DNA of 64,000 bases from an uncultured Fidelibacterota bacterium. GTDB lineage: Bacteria > Fidelibacterota > Marinisomatia > Marinisomatales > UBA1611. Location of the stretch: positions 1-64,000 of the forward strand of contig CACEUX010000004.1 of NCBI GenBank assembly GCA_902562835.1, in the 5' to 3' direction. This document shows, one piece after another, positions 45,816-55,670 of the stretch. Both the position numbers and the translations under genes were made by a program. Position 1 is the first letter of the stretch; each line of letters starts with the position of its first letter. The notes beneath the pieces are model-generated. The model saw only the letters and a list, made by a program, of their open reading frames with translations. It was not told the DNA's origin and made no database searches.

Positions 45816-47960
45816 ATGAAAATAAAGTTTAACGATTTAATTAAGTCTCTTTTATTTATTACTGTTCTAACAATTTTTAATTCATGCAATGTAGGCAGGT
45901 TTCAAGGATTTAGCTCCCATGATGGGTCTTTAATGCTGACTGTTGAGAATCATAATGGGATGCTCACTTACTCACTTTCTAAGAATGAAAAAGTGATTAT
46001 TGAAAATTCAAGGCTTGGCATAAAAGCAGATAAATTTGATCTTTCAGATGGTCTTAAAGCTATAACCTGGGATTCAAAAGACCACGAGGGAAAGTGGACT
46101 CAGGTATGGGGTGAGCAAAAAGAGGTTGAGGATAATTATGGGGAAATGCTTGTAAGCCTCAAATCAAATAAAAATGCCTTCAAAATGAATGTCCGGTTTA
46201 GATTATTTGATGATGGGCTCGGGTTTAGATATGAGATACCTGAACAGGATGGCATCGACAGTTATAATATCCTTGATGAAATAACGGAATTTAATTTTGC
46301 TGAAGATTCTCCATCATGGTGGATACCAGCCTATGCCTACAGGCGTTATGAGTTTTTGTATGCCAACACATTGATAAGTGAGATCTCTAGAGATAAATTT
46401 TCTGAATTAGTTGAAGACCTGACAGGTCCAAGGATTGGTCCTGAGGCAGTTCATACGCCTTTTACAACCCAAAGAGAAGATGGTATAGCTATAGCTATAC
46501 ATGAGGCGAACCTTGCTAACTATTCAAGTATGACGCTTAAAGCAAATGGAACCAAGAATATGGAATGCGATCTGATGCCTTGGTCAGATGGAACTAAAGT
46601 AAAAGCAAAAGGGGCATTAAATACGCCATGGAGAACAATTATTGTTGGGGAAACAGCTGCTGATCTTCCGCTTTCGACTCTTACTCTTAATTTAAATGAA
46701 CCAAATAAATTGGAAAATACTGATTGGATCAAGCCAGGAAAGTATATTGGTCTCTGGTGGGAAATGATAGGGACAAATCAATCAACATGGGGCTCTGGAC
46801 CACATCATGGTGCACAAACTGAACGCGTAAAAGAGTACATTGATTTTGGGTCAAAGTATGGATTTGATGGAGTATTGGTCGAAGGGTGGAATACTGGCTG
46901 GGATGAGAATTGGTGTTGTACTGGAGATGGAGAGAATTTTGGATTTTATGAACCACATCCAGAATTTGATAATGAAGAAATCGCAGAATATGCATGGAAA
47001 AATGGAATACGAATTGTTGGACACCATGAGACAGGCACGCAGATCGCTAATTATGAATCACAGCTGGATAGTGCGTTTGCCTATTGTAGAAAAAACGGGA
47101 TCCGTGTGGTAAAGACCGGATATGTGAATGATGGCAGCAAGAATATCAAACGTATTGATGAAGATGGTAATGTCCAAAAAGAATGGCATCATGGTCAATA
47201 TATGGTAGAACACTTTAGAAAGGTATTAGAGACAGCTGCAAAATATGAGGTAAGTATAGTTGTGCATGAGCCTATCAAGGATACTGGACTTAGGCGTACT
47301 TATCCAAACATGGTTTCCAGAGAGGGAGCTAGGGGACAAGAGTTCAATGGGTTTATGCCTATCGATGTTCATAATAAACCAGACCATACCACAATTCTTC
47401 CTTTTACCAGGTTAATATGTGCTCCTATGGATTACACATCTGGGATTTTTGATCTTAAGGATTACCGATACAATAGCCCTGATGATAGAACCATTAATAC
47501 GAACCATCATATTCCCAGTACCATTTCAAAAGAGCTAGCTCATTATGTAGTTATATATGCCCCCATTCAAATGGCAGCCGATCTGCCAGAAAATTATAAG
47601 GGGAATCCTGCGTTTCAGTTCATATTAGATGTTCCAACTGATTGGGAAGAAACCAAAATATTGAACGGGGAGATCGGTAAGTATATAACAACAGTACGAA
47701 AAGATCGTAATAGTGATGACTGGTACCTTGGTAGCATTACAAATGAAAATGCAAGAAGGTTGGATGTCCAAATGTCATTTCTAGAATCAGGGAAAGAATA
47801 TAATGCAACGATCTATAAAGATCCTATTGACGGAGGTTGGGAGGCTAAGCCCGAAGAGGTTATCATTAGTAATGTCCAATTTAAACAGGACGATCAATAT
47901 ACAGTTGAATTACCACCTGGAGGCGGGCAGGCGATCCGATTCACTCCTAAGAGTCAGTAG
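45816..47960 (+). CDS. Glycoside hydrolase family 97 alpha-glucosidase (SusB-like), lipoprotein
   Basis: A 714-residue enzyme with lipobox FNSC (Cys24). The N-terminal beta-sandwich is followed by the TIM barrel from about 300 (GLWWEMIG, DGVLVEGWNTGW) and a C-terminal beta domain. Two glutamates, Glu485 in VVHEPIKDTG and Glu509 in GARGQEFN, are 24 residues apart. That is the same spacing as the catalytic pair I recall for Bacteroides SusB, so it should be an inverting alpha-glucosidase. It would release glucose from malto-oligosaccharides in the periplasm. It is the first gene of the plus-strand operon that diverges from GH13. Confidence 0.93.
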   Translation: MKIKFNDLIKSLLFITVLTIFNSCNVGRFQGFSSHDGSLMLTVENHNGMLTYSLSKNEKVIIENSRLGIKADKFDLSDGLKAITWDSKDHEGKWTQVWGEQKEVEDNYGEMLVSLKSNKNAFKMNVRFRLFDDGLGFRYEIPEQDGIDSYNILDEITEFNFAEDSPSWWIPAYAYRRYEFLYANTLISEISRDKFSELVEDLTGPRIGPEAVHTPFTTQREDGIAIAIHEANLANYSSMTLKANGTKNMECDLMPWSDGTKVKAKGALNTPWRTIIVGETAADLPLSTLTLNLNEPNKLENTDWIKPGKYIGLWWEMIGTNQSTWGSGPHHGAQTERVKEYIDFGSKYGFDGVLVEGWNTGWDENWCCTGDGENFGFYEPHPEFDNEEIAEYAWKNGIRIVGHHETGTQIANYESQLDSAFAYCRKNGIRVVKTGYVNDGSKNIKRIDEDGNVQKEWHHGQYMVEHFRKVLETAAKYEVSIVVHEPIKDTGLRRTYPNMVSREGARGQEFNGFMPIDVHNKPDHTTILPFTRLICAPMDYTSGIFDLKDYRYNSPDDRTINTNHHIPSTISKELAHYVVIYAPIQMAADLPENYKGNPAFQFILDVPTDWEETKILNGEIGKYITTVRKDRNSDDWYLGSITNENARRLDVQMSFLESGKEYNATIYKDPIDGGWEAKPEEVIISNVQFKQDDQYTVELPPGGGQAIRFTPKSQ

Positions 47961-47983
47961 ACAAAAAGTATTAATTGTTTCTA

Positions 47984-50698
47984 ATGAGAAAATATCTATT
48001 TCTCTTTTTTATATTGCAGCAGTCATTTGCTCTAGATGTCACTTTCAGGTACGTGGAGACACCAAGTGATGATTTTGTCAGGGTATTTGTTCCCGGTACT
48101 ATGCCTGCTGGTACTGATAATGATTGGGGGCCAAATTCAAATAGTATGATCAGCCCTAGTGCTCCATCTTTGATGAATTATAATGAGTATACTGATTGTT
48201 ATGAGAAGACGTATGACCTGGATATTGGTGAGGAGCATTTTTACAAGTTACATTTTCATTATAATAATTCTGGTACCAATTATGCTTGGGTGCCAGACCC
48301 TTTAAACCCAAATATGACCGATGATGGCTGGGACAATTCAATTTTAAATATCACAGACCCATTATTCTTTCAGCCAACTAGGCATTTAAATAACAATAAT
48401 GAGGTTACCGGTTTTAGCACTGGTATATTTACAGATGGGACAATTGACCTTATTCGATACTCAACAGGTGGTGATACCCTAGATGGTTTAGATCATTTTA
48501 GTGATAACGGAGTATTTTACATTCCTTTCGATCCCGTAATGACACTATATGATCCTATTTGGGTGGAAGTATCAATTGATGGAGAGTTGTTTACTGTTTA
48601 CGAGTTTGGTGCAATAGATATTATTGAAGAACCTTTGCCAGTAGATGTTACCATGGGACCAAATTGGATAAATGAGACCATGTATCTAGCTGTTTATGCT
48701 CCAGCACAACCTGTAATGAAAGTGATAGTTACGTCGCCTGGAGTATCCGGAGATGATGCTGATGCTTTAACCCTGAAAAAAGACCCGAATATGGAAGATA
48801 CTTGGTGGATAGAAATAGATCTTCCTCAAGGACAATATGAATATGAATATCTATTAATAAATGGTAGTAGGATAGCAGATCCGTTCTCGAGAAGATTGAC
48901 AAATGGTCGTACACGGATCGAGATCGGGCCCGGTGGTATATCTACTGCTGATAATTATCAGTGGCAATCAGTGGATTATGTTAGACCAAGTCTAGATACA
49001 CTGATCATATATGAATTACATGTGGATGATTTTGCAGCTCAAGGTAATGGACAAGGTAGGTTTGATGATATTAGAGCTAGGTTGGGACATCTTCATTCTA
49101 CAGGCATCAATGCTATTGAACTATTGCCTATCACCGATTTTCCTGGTAACCATTCATGGGGGTATGACCCAAATCTTATGTCTGCAGTAGAATCTAGGTA
49201 TGGAACACCCGAAGATCTCAAAGGATTGGTCGATGAGGCACACTCGATGGGTATCGCAGTTATAATGGATGTGGTTTGGAATCATATTAGGTCGTCTAGT
49301 CCTATATGGGAAATTCAACCTAATTATAATTTGAATCCGTACATAAAGCAACACGACCAGTTGAACCCCAATGAAACAGAAGGTTCTTGGGGTATGCTTG
49401 ACTGGGATCATTTCAACCCAAAAACTATAGAATATATAAACTCAGTAAGTAAAATATGGATCGATGAATATAAGATCGATGGCTTTCGTTTTGATGCTAC
49501 ACGTATGATAGGATGGCAAATGAGCCAACCACAATATGGGATCCTTGGTTGGACCTCTTTTCTTCAAGAGTTGGACCCCACTATAATCCAGATAGCAGAG
49601 CATTTGCCTTCGGACCCTTGGCTGGTTGATAACAGTGCTCTCACTTCAGCATGGCATGATAGTTTTCATGATGTCCTACTAAGTGATGCACATGGTCAAT
49701 ATAATTCAGCGACCACTTTTATGAACCAGGTAGTACGTCTTCATGAATATTCGAATGTGAACAATTCATATTCAGATAGAACACAAGCAGTAAAGTATAT
49801 GATCAGCCATGATGAACAATCTATTTTGCAGGAGATGGTTGTTTTTAATAATTATTCTATAGAAGAAGCGAGAGAGCGTGATAGGTTTTACGCCAATATT
49901 CTTTTTACATCACTTGGAGTACCCATGCTATTTCAAGGACAAGAGTTTGGACTCCAAACAGGATGGAATGATGACAATAACAATGGCGACTATGAAGAGA
50001 AGCTCCAGTACCGTCCTATCGACTGGTCTCTTTTAGATACTGAAATGGGGCAATCTCATTTAGAACACTATTCAAAGCTCATTAAGTTTCGGAAGGACAA
50101 TCCAGCATTTTATAAAGGAACATTTCACGATCTTTGGAGATATGAGGCGGAAAGGGTGATCGTTTATGGTTATAAAGATGAGTCAGAAGGAAATAATAAT
50201 GATCAGGTGGTAGTCATAGCCAATTTTTCAGAATATGATAGAACGGTCAATGACGTACCCTTCTTATCATCTGGGACATGGTATAATGTGTTGGAAGCAG
50301 GAAATGATCTTGTAACCAATGATGGAAATTATGGTGAATATTTTATTAATGGAAAAACAGCGATCATCTATGCAAATCAACAATGGGATCTCGGCATCAA
50401 AGATGCAAATAATGTTCCCGATCAATTTCAAATGATCAAAGCATATCCCAACCCTTTTAATGCGCAGGTGAATATCAAATTGGATATCGACAGATCAACA
50501 TCAGGGATTTTACAAATATTTGATATCAAAGGTCAGTTAGTCAGATCCTTTTCGCAATCTGATTTTCAGCAAGGTGAACATTTGTTTGTTTGGGATTCTA
50601 TTTCAGATGATGGTAATACTCAAGCTTCTGGGGTGTATATAACATCATTTACTTCGCCGCTTGGTTCAATAAATACTAAGTTGCTTCTAATTAAATAG
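47984..50698 (+). CDS. Secreted GH13 amylase-type enzyme with N-terminal E-set/CBM48-like domains and type IX sorting domain
   Basis: A 905-residue protein. A signal peptide (1-16) is followed by two beta-sandwich domains, the second CBM48-like (EDTWWIEIDLPQGQYEYEYLLING). The catalytic barrel has Asp504 in DGFRFDATR, Glu539 in QIAEHLP and Asp610 in MISHDEQ, as in branching-enzyme/isoamylase-like GH13 members. The last about 80 residues are a sorting domain (AYPNPFNAQVNI, IFDIKGQLVRSF, final Lys). I start at the ATG of MRKYLFLFF rather than an in-frame TTG three codons earlier. It is probably a cell-surface starch-degrading enzyme, supplying oligosaccharides to the TonB receptor. It follows GH97 by 23 bases. 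Confidence 0.9.
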   Translation: MRKYLFLFFILQQSFALDVTFRYVETPSDDFVRVFVPGTMPAGTDNDWGPNSNSMISPSAPSLMNYNEYTDCYEKTYDLDIGEEHFYKLHFHYNNSGTNYAWVPDPLNPNMTDDGWDNSILNITDPLFFQPTRHLNNNNEVTGFSTGIFTDGTIDLIRYSTGGDTLDGLDHFSDNGVFYIPFDPVMTLYDPIWVEVSIDGELFTVYEFGAIDIIEEPLPVDVTMGPNWINETMYLAVYAPAQPVMKVIVTSPGVSGDDADALTLKKDPNMEDTWWIEIDLPQGQYEYEYLLINGSRIADPFSRRLTNGRTRIEIGPGGISTADNYQWQSVDYVRPSLDTLIIYELHVDDFAAQGNGQGRFDDIRARLGHLHSTGINAIELLPITDFPGNHSWGYDPNLMSAVESRYGTPEDLKGLVDEAHSMGIAVIMDVVWNHIRSSSPIWEIQPNYNLNPYIKQHDQLNPNETEGSWGMLDWDHFNPKTIEYINSVSKIWIDEYKIDGFRFDATRMIGWQMSQPQYGILGWTSFLQELDPTIIQIAEHLPSDPWLVDNSALTSAWHDSFHDVLLSDAHGQYNSATTFMNQVVRLHEYSNVNNSYSDRTQAVKYMISHDEQSILQEMVVFNNYSIEEARERDRFYANILFTSLGVPMLFQGQEFGLQTGWNDDNNNGDYEEKLQYRPIDWSLLDTEMGQSHLEHYSKLIKFRKDNPAFYKGTFHDLWRYEAERVIVYGYKDESEGNNNDQVVVIANFSEYDRTVNDVPFLSSGTWYNVLEAGNDLVTNDGNYGEYFINGKTAIIYANQQWDLGIKDANNVPDQFQMIKAYPNPFNAQVNIKLDIDRSTSGILQIFDIKGQLVRSFSQSDFQQGEHLFVWDSISDDGNTQASGVYITSFTSPLGSINTKLLLIK

Positions 50699-50717
50699 AT
50701 TTAATTACTGCTAAGGT

Positions 50718-53033
50718 ATGGAAGGTTTTATAAAAAATATCATTAAATACTTTTTGTTTACAGGACTTTTATTCCCGAATAATTCTTGGAAGGTATATGA
50801 TGATTCTGAATTAGCTATTATTAACATAACCGTCGATTCAGATGCTATTAGTTGGATGTATGACTGGGATAATATAGAAAGTGATTCTCTTCACATCGGT
50901 ACAATACACTTTCAAAATGCTTATATCGATGAGAGCATCGATTCAATAGGTTTTAGACTTCGAGGGAATACATCACGTTCATCAGCAAAAAAATCATTTA
51001 AGGTTGATTTTAATCATTTTGTCTCTGGACGTGATTTTTATGGTCTTGAAAAACTAAACCTTAATGGTGAGCATAATGATCCTTCTGTTGTTCGAGCTAA
51101 GTTAAGTTGGGACCTTTATCAGGATATGGGAATGGTTAGCACTCGAGCAGCACATGCAAAACTCTATATAAATGGAGAGTATTATGGTCTATATATTTCT
51201 GTAGAACATATTGATGATAGTTTTATATCTAAAAATTTTCAAAATGATAATGGAAACCTTTGGAAGTGTCTTTGGCCTGCTGACCTAACCTATAGAGGAG
51301 ACCAAGCCGAGGATTATTATCCTTATTGGGATGACAGAAGACCTTATGAACTAAAGACCAATACAAATGAGTATGATTATTCGAAACTTGCACGTTTGAT
51401 CCGGATCATACATCAAAGTCCAGACTCTCTTGATATGGTCTTAGATATCAAAAAGACCATGCAATACCTGACCATGAATATTCTTACTGGTAGTTGGGAT
51501 GACTATCGGTTCTTGAGAAATAATTTTTATCTTTATCATAATCCTTCTGATGATCTATTCCATTTCATTCCTTATGACTATGACAATACTTTCAGTATTG
51601 ATTGGTTCGATATCGATTGGTCAACCATAGACCCTTATGATTATTCTGTTATTGATAGTGATGGTAGACCTTTGACCGACCTTCTATTTTCTGAACAAAA
51701 GTATAGAGATCTCTTTTCTCACTTTTTAGAATTTTACACTGAGAAGATATTTATTATTGACAGTATATCAATGGGTTTGGATCACTGGTTAGATCAACTA
51801 TATCAAGCTGCTGAGGAAGATAATTATAGAACAATGGATTATGGATTTACAATTGATGACTTTGTTAATAGCTATGGCAATAATTTCCAGTTAGATCATG
51901 TAAAACAGGGCCTATTGGAATACATAACCAATAGAAAAACAGCTCTAGATCAACAGATCATGTTCGAAGGTAATATTCCAATGATCTATGAATCAGATAA
52001 GCAGCCTGATATTGTTATAGTTGGAGACACTGTTAATATTGAGGCTGCGATGTTTGGATCTCCATTAAGTTTTTATTTGTTTTATCTTAGGGAAGGACAA
52101 GAGTATTGGAGTTCAACAAGTTTTTCCTTTCAACCTGATACTCTTAGCTATTTGATAGAAGATCATGATAGATGGGTAGCAAATTTTATTCCTGATGGTC
52201 CAGGGGAATATCATTGGTATCTTTTTGCAAACAGTGACGACGGGAGCTATCGTTATCCTCTTTATGATTTTAATTCTTTTGAGGTCATTGAGCCTGTCGC
52301 TAACCAACCAGTAGCGATAAATGAATTACTTGCTAAGAATGAGACGGTAAATAGCGATGAAGAAGGGGAATTTGATGATTGGATTGAGCTGTTCAATTAT
52401 TCTGATATTACTGTAGATCTCTCATACCATTTTTTGACAGATAAGGTAGATGACTTAACGAAATGGCAGTTCCCGGATTCAGGAGCCGGACTTGAATCTG
52501 GCCAATATATGTTGGTCTGGTGCGATGAGGATCAGGAACAAGGTATATTGCATACCAATTTTAAATTATCATCGAGTGGTGAATTTATTGCACTGGTTGC
52601 ACCTGATGGTACAACCATATTGGATTCAGTCACATTTCCTCCTCAGACAGAGGATGTTTCATATGGAATATCTGATTTATATGATGATGAATGGGCCTAT
52701 ATGGTTCCTTCACCTGGTTCATACAATGAATCTCTATCTTACGATGACAAAACTTTACCTCCTGGTCATTTTCAATTGAAAAATATTTATCCTAATCCAT
52801 TTAACTCTTCATTTAATATTGATCTTAACATGGACAGAGACCCTAGAGATGTTACTATAAAGTTATTTTCATTAACTGGCGCTGAGGTTACATCGAAGAC
52901 AATTAGGGGTTTGAATAAAGGTTCTCATATCATCTCAATGGAAATGAAAGGGCTTTTATCATCGGGTAGTTATATTTTAAGGGTCAACAGTGAAGGACAC
53001 TCCCTTAATAGGAAGGTCATTTATCTAAAATGA
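50718..53033 (+). CDS. Secreted CotH-kinase-domain protein with lamin-tail domain and type IX sorting domain
   Basis: A 771-residue protein with an N-terminal hydrophobic segment. The CotH domain at about 30-400 shows IGFRLRGNTSRSSAKKSFKVDF, LNGEHNDPS, YINGEYYGLYISVEHID and FIPYDYDNTF. An intervening Ig-like region follows (about 410-525), then a lamin-tail domain (INELLAKNE, FDDWIELFNYSD, about 530-665) and a sorting domain from IYPNPFNSSFNI. CotH proteins are atypical protein kinases in Bacillus spores, and bacterial secreted CotH/LTD proteins are common beside polysaccharide enzymes. It ends the plus-strand alpha-glucan operon, 19 bases after GH13. The substrate is unknown. Confidence 0.88.
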   Translation: MEGFIKNIIKYFLFTGLLFPNNSWKVYDDSELAIINITVDSDAISWMYDWDNIESDSLHIGTIHFQNAYIDESIDSIGFRLRGNTSRSSAKKSFKVDFNHFVSGRDFYGLEKLNLNGEHNDPSVVRAKLSWDLYQDMGMVSTRAAHAKLYINGEYYGLYISVEHIDDSFISKNFQNDNGNLWKCLWPADLTYRGDQAEDYYPYWDDRRPYELKTNTNEYDYSKLARLIRIIHQSPDSLDMVLDIKKTMQYLTMNILTGSWDDYRFLRNNFYLYHNPSDDLFHFIPYDYDNTFSIDWFDIDWSTIDPYDYSVIDSDGRPLTDLLFSEQKYRDLFSHFLEFYTEKIFIIDSISMGLDHWLDQLYQAAEEDNYRTMDYGFTIDDFVNSYGNNFQLDHVKQGLLEYITNRKTALDQQIMFEGNIPMIYESDKQPDIVIVGDTVNIEAAMFGSPLSFYLFYLREGQEYWSSTSFSFQPDTLSYLIEDHDRWVANFIPDGPGEYHWYLFANSDDGSYRYPLYDFNSFEVIEPVANQPVAINELLAKNETVNSDEEGEFDDWIELFNYSDITVDLSYHFLTDKVDDLTKWQFPDSGAGLESGQYMLVWCDEDQEQGILHTNFKLSSSGEFIALVAPDGTTILDSVTFPPQTEDVSYGISDLYDDEWAYMVPSPGSYNESLSYDDKTLPPGHFQLKNIYPNPFNSSFNIDLNMDRDPRDVTIKLFSLTGAEVTSKTIRGLNKGSHIISMEMKGLLSSGSYILRVNSEGHSLNRKVIYLK

Positions 53034-53062
53034 TAATAAAAAATTCCTTCTATTATCTATGA

Positions 53063-53437
53063 TCACTCGATGATCTTTATGACATGATCTAATCGTAGCT
53101 CTTCTAAAAGGTCATCATAAGTAACGCACCGTCCTTTTAAACTTACGCTATCTCCAATTTCGGGCCTTATCATCTGTTCATTATGAAGTTGACATATGAC
53201 TTTATGATCGAGTATCAACAATAATGAGTCATAACCAGTAACTTTTCCTTTGACCTGCACGACCTTATTAAGCAACTCAGATCCTTCATTCATTTGAAAT
53301 TGCCAGGTTAGTTCATGGGAGTCAGTACTGACCACTGGTTCTTCTTTAGTATAATCTGTTTTAAGTGATGTAGTATAATAAGCGAACGCTACTAGTGCTA
53401 TCAGCGGTAGTACAGAACGAAATATCTTCCAATTCAT
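53063..53437 (-). CDS. Membrane-anchored OB-fold (tRNA_anti-like) protein
   Basis: A 124-residue protein with an N-terminal membrane helix (about 5-21) and a periplasmic OB fold. The fold has NKVVQVKGKVTGYDS, the strand VICQLHN, then GDSVSLKGRCVTYDDLLEELRLDHV. It resembles the tRNA_anti-like family (PF12869), small nucleic-acid-type OB folds found in exported Bacteroidetes proteins whose ligand is unknown. I chose the ATG at 53437 because AAGAG lies 5 bases before it. An ATG five codons earlier has no ribosome site. It is convergent with the CotH gene and divergent from the arylsulfotransferase-like gene. Confidence 0.7.
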   Translation of the reverse strand: MNWKIFRSVLPLIALVAFAYYTTSLKTDYTKEEPVVSTDSHELTWQFQMNEGSELLNKVVQVKGKVTGYDSLLLILDHKVICQLHNEQMIRPEIGDSVSLKGRCVTYDDLLEELRLDHVIKIIE

Positions 53438-53561
53438 CTCAGCTCTTGTCATGGTAGATACTAATTTTAGCCTATGGTATAATGCAAAACGTTTTATTTT
53501 CCCTAATCTCACAAAAGACAAATATTCAAAGCATAAAATAAGAATTATAATCCAGAGAAAA

Positions 53562-55652
53562 ATGAGACCCTATAAAATTTTATTTTACCCTATAATGATG
53601 ATATCCTTTATATTAAGTGAAGGGTTCATCCCATCTGATAATGAAACCTTACGTTCTACACATATAAGATTTAAATGGCCCCAAGTTCCAGATACCTATT
53701 ATTATAACTTAATAGCCACTAGTGGTACCACAGCATCAGGCCTTAATATCATTGATAGCACAACCTCTTACATTGATAAAAGTAGCTTTGGATGGAATGA
53801 ATTTATTTATTGGTATGTAGATACCTATGATACCTTGGGTGAGTTTAATAGCAGGTCCGACACCTTAACATTTTTTACCGGTGACCAGAAGTATCCTGGC
53901 TCAGAATTGATCAGTGTAGACACAACTATTGCTGAGGGGGGTATAACAATATTTGGAACCTGGTGGGATTATATATCTGGTGCGGTGGATGAGAATGGTG
54001 TGGAGATCTGGAATGATGGTGATCTGAATGTCATGCTTAATTTTGTTGATCAGTATGGTCAGATGTTCGGTTCACAGGTATTTCCTGATGATAATGTTTG
54101 GATGAGGGGTATTCAATTTGATACTCATCATAATGTGGTCCATAGTGAACCATGGAATACAGGCTTTGATCCCCACGATCTTAGACGTCTTCCTAATGGA
54201 GATTTGTTAGGTCTTAAACATACGACCCAAATGGGTCCTATCCCGCCTGGTCCCTGGACCGAACACTACCAAGACCTCGGTTATATTGTCGATGGAGAAA
54301 CAGAAGAGATCCTCTGGGGAGGGCAAAAGATCAGAGTTGTTGATCATCTTACGGATGAAATATTGTGGGACTGGAACCCCTTTGATCATTATTCAATGGA
54401 TGATGTTGACCTTGACCAAGGTACATGGTGGTGGGCTGTTTGGAATAATACTTATGACTGGCTTCATTCAAATTCTATCTTTTTTGATGAATTAGACAGC
54501 TCATTCTATTATTCAAATCGACATATTTCCCGTATCTCAAAAATAAATTATCCAAGTGGTGAAATTCAATGGATGATGGGATTGCCAACCCCCTATATGC
54601 CAAGTGGAGATGAACATATATGCAGCGAACTATTATTTAGCTTTCAACATGAGGTAGATATTTTACCAAATGGAAACATCCTAATTTATGATAATGGAGT
54701 AATGAGCGATCAGTTAATGAATCTTGATGAAAGAATATCCAGAATATTGGAAGTTGCAATTCATGATGATGGTTCATGTGAATTGGTATGGGAGTATGTG
54801 TTTCCAGATGAATTATTTGCGATTGGAATGGGTAGCGTCGAATTATTAGATAATGGAAATTTAAATGTTACATCTGGAAATCAATGTGGCACTTTATTTG
54901 AGATCACCAGACAAGGCAATATTGTCTGGCAAACGAGCCTTGGACTCGAAAATTGTGATAATGCTCTTTACAGGTCATATCGGGTGAAAACATTATACCC
55001 AAGAGCGGTAAGTGTCATGCTAAATAATTACACGTATTTAGACCTAGCTCAAACGATCAAAGGTGTCAACACGGATAGCGAGGGTGTATTTTCATTTTCT
55101 CTACATAATGATGCAGGCAAGGATCTTAATTTCATTTACCAGATACATAAAATATTTAACAATGGTCAAGAAGAGATGATCTACAACAACCAAGATATCT
55201 TTGTTGTCTCTAGTGATAGTAAAGAAACGGTAGATGTAAATCTAGGGCAGCTATCTAATGGGCTTCATAAATTGAAGCTTAGTGTAGGTGTAGAACCATT
55301 TTATAGAGAAAAAGAAGTAATCATTTTTGATGTTATTAATAATTCTCAATTAAATGTTGATAATGAGAAAATAATGCCCAAAATAATGAGCAGTAATTAT
55401 CCAAATCCATTCAACCCAGTTACCACAATTGAATTCTATTTACCTCTAAACGGATTTGTGAATGTGACTATTTACGACATCTATGGAAATAAGATCGATC
55501 AGTTGGTAAACGGATATAATGATTCAGGATACAGATCTGTTCAATGGGATGCAACCAATAGCCAAGGAAAGTTAGTTTCTGCTGGTGTCTACCTCTATTC
55601 AATCACAGGAGATGGTTTTAAACAGACGAAAAAAATGCTTTTGGTCAAATAG
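53562..55652 (+). CDS. Secreted arylsulfotransferase-like (ASST family) beta-propeller protein with type IX sorting domain
   Basis: A 696-residue exported protein. After a signal peptide and an Ig-like domain, a propeller has the ASST hallmarks GFDPHDLRRLPNGDLLGLKH, DWLHSNSIFFDE and FSFQHEVDILPNGNILIYDNG, with His residues in the usual positions. The C terminus is a sorting domain (NYPNPFNPVTTIEF, IYDIYGNKID, SAGVYLYSITG). Bacterial ASSTs move sulfate between phenolic compounds in the periplasm or at the surface. Several homologues are non-enzymatic, so activity is uncertain. The ATG at 53562 starts the signal peptide. A longer in-frame extension to 53451 has no signal features and overlaps the divergent gene region. 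Confidence 0.82.
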   Translation: MRPYKILFYPIMMISFILSEGFIPSDNETLRSTHIRFKWPQVPDTYYYNLIATSGTTASGLNIIDSTTSYIDKSSFGWNEFIYWYVDTYDTLGEFNSRSDTLTFFTGDQKYPGSELISVDTTIAEGGITIFGTWWDYISGAVDENGVEIWNDGDLNVMLNFVDQYGQMFGSQVFPDDNVWMRGIQFDTHHNVVHSEPWNTGFDPHDLRRLPNGDLLGLKHTTQMGPIPPGPWTEHYQDLGYIVDGETEEILWGGQKIRVVDHLTDEILWDWNPFDHYSMDDVDLDQGTWWWAVWNNTYDWLHSNSIFFDELDSSFYYSNRHISRISKINYPSGEIQWMMGLPTPYMPSGDEHICSELLFSFQHEVDILPNGNILIYDNGVMSDQLMNLDERISRILEVAIHDDGSCELVWEYVFPDELFAIGMGSVELLDNGNLNVTSGNQCGTLFEITRQGNIVWQTSLGLENCDNALYRSYRVKTLYPRAVSVMLNNYTYLDLAQTIKGVNTDSEGVFSFSLHNDAGKDLNFIYQIHKIFNNGQEEMIYNNQDIFVVSSDSKETVDVNLGQLSNGLHKLKLSVGVEPFYREKEVIIFDVINNSQLNVDNEKIMPKIMSSNYPNPFNPVTTIEFYLPLNGFVNVTIYDIYGNKIDQLVNGYNDSGYRSVQWDATNSQGKLVSAGVYLYSITGDGFKQTKKMLLVK

Positions 55653-55670
55653 TATTATCTTTTTTGGTCT

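Noticed and set aside
53451-53561. Extended N terminus of the arylsulfotransferase-like protein
   Set aside because: It is rich in basic residues, precedes the real signal peptide and crosses the divergent promoter region.
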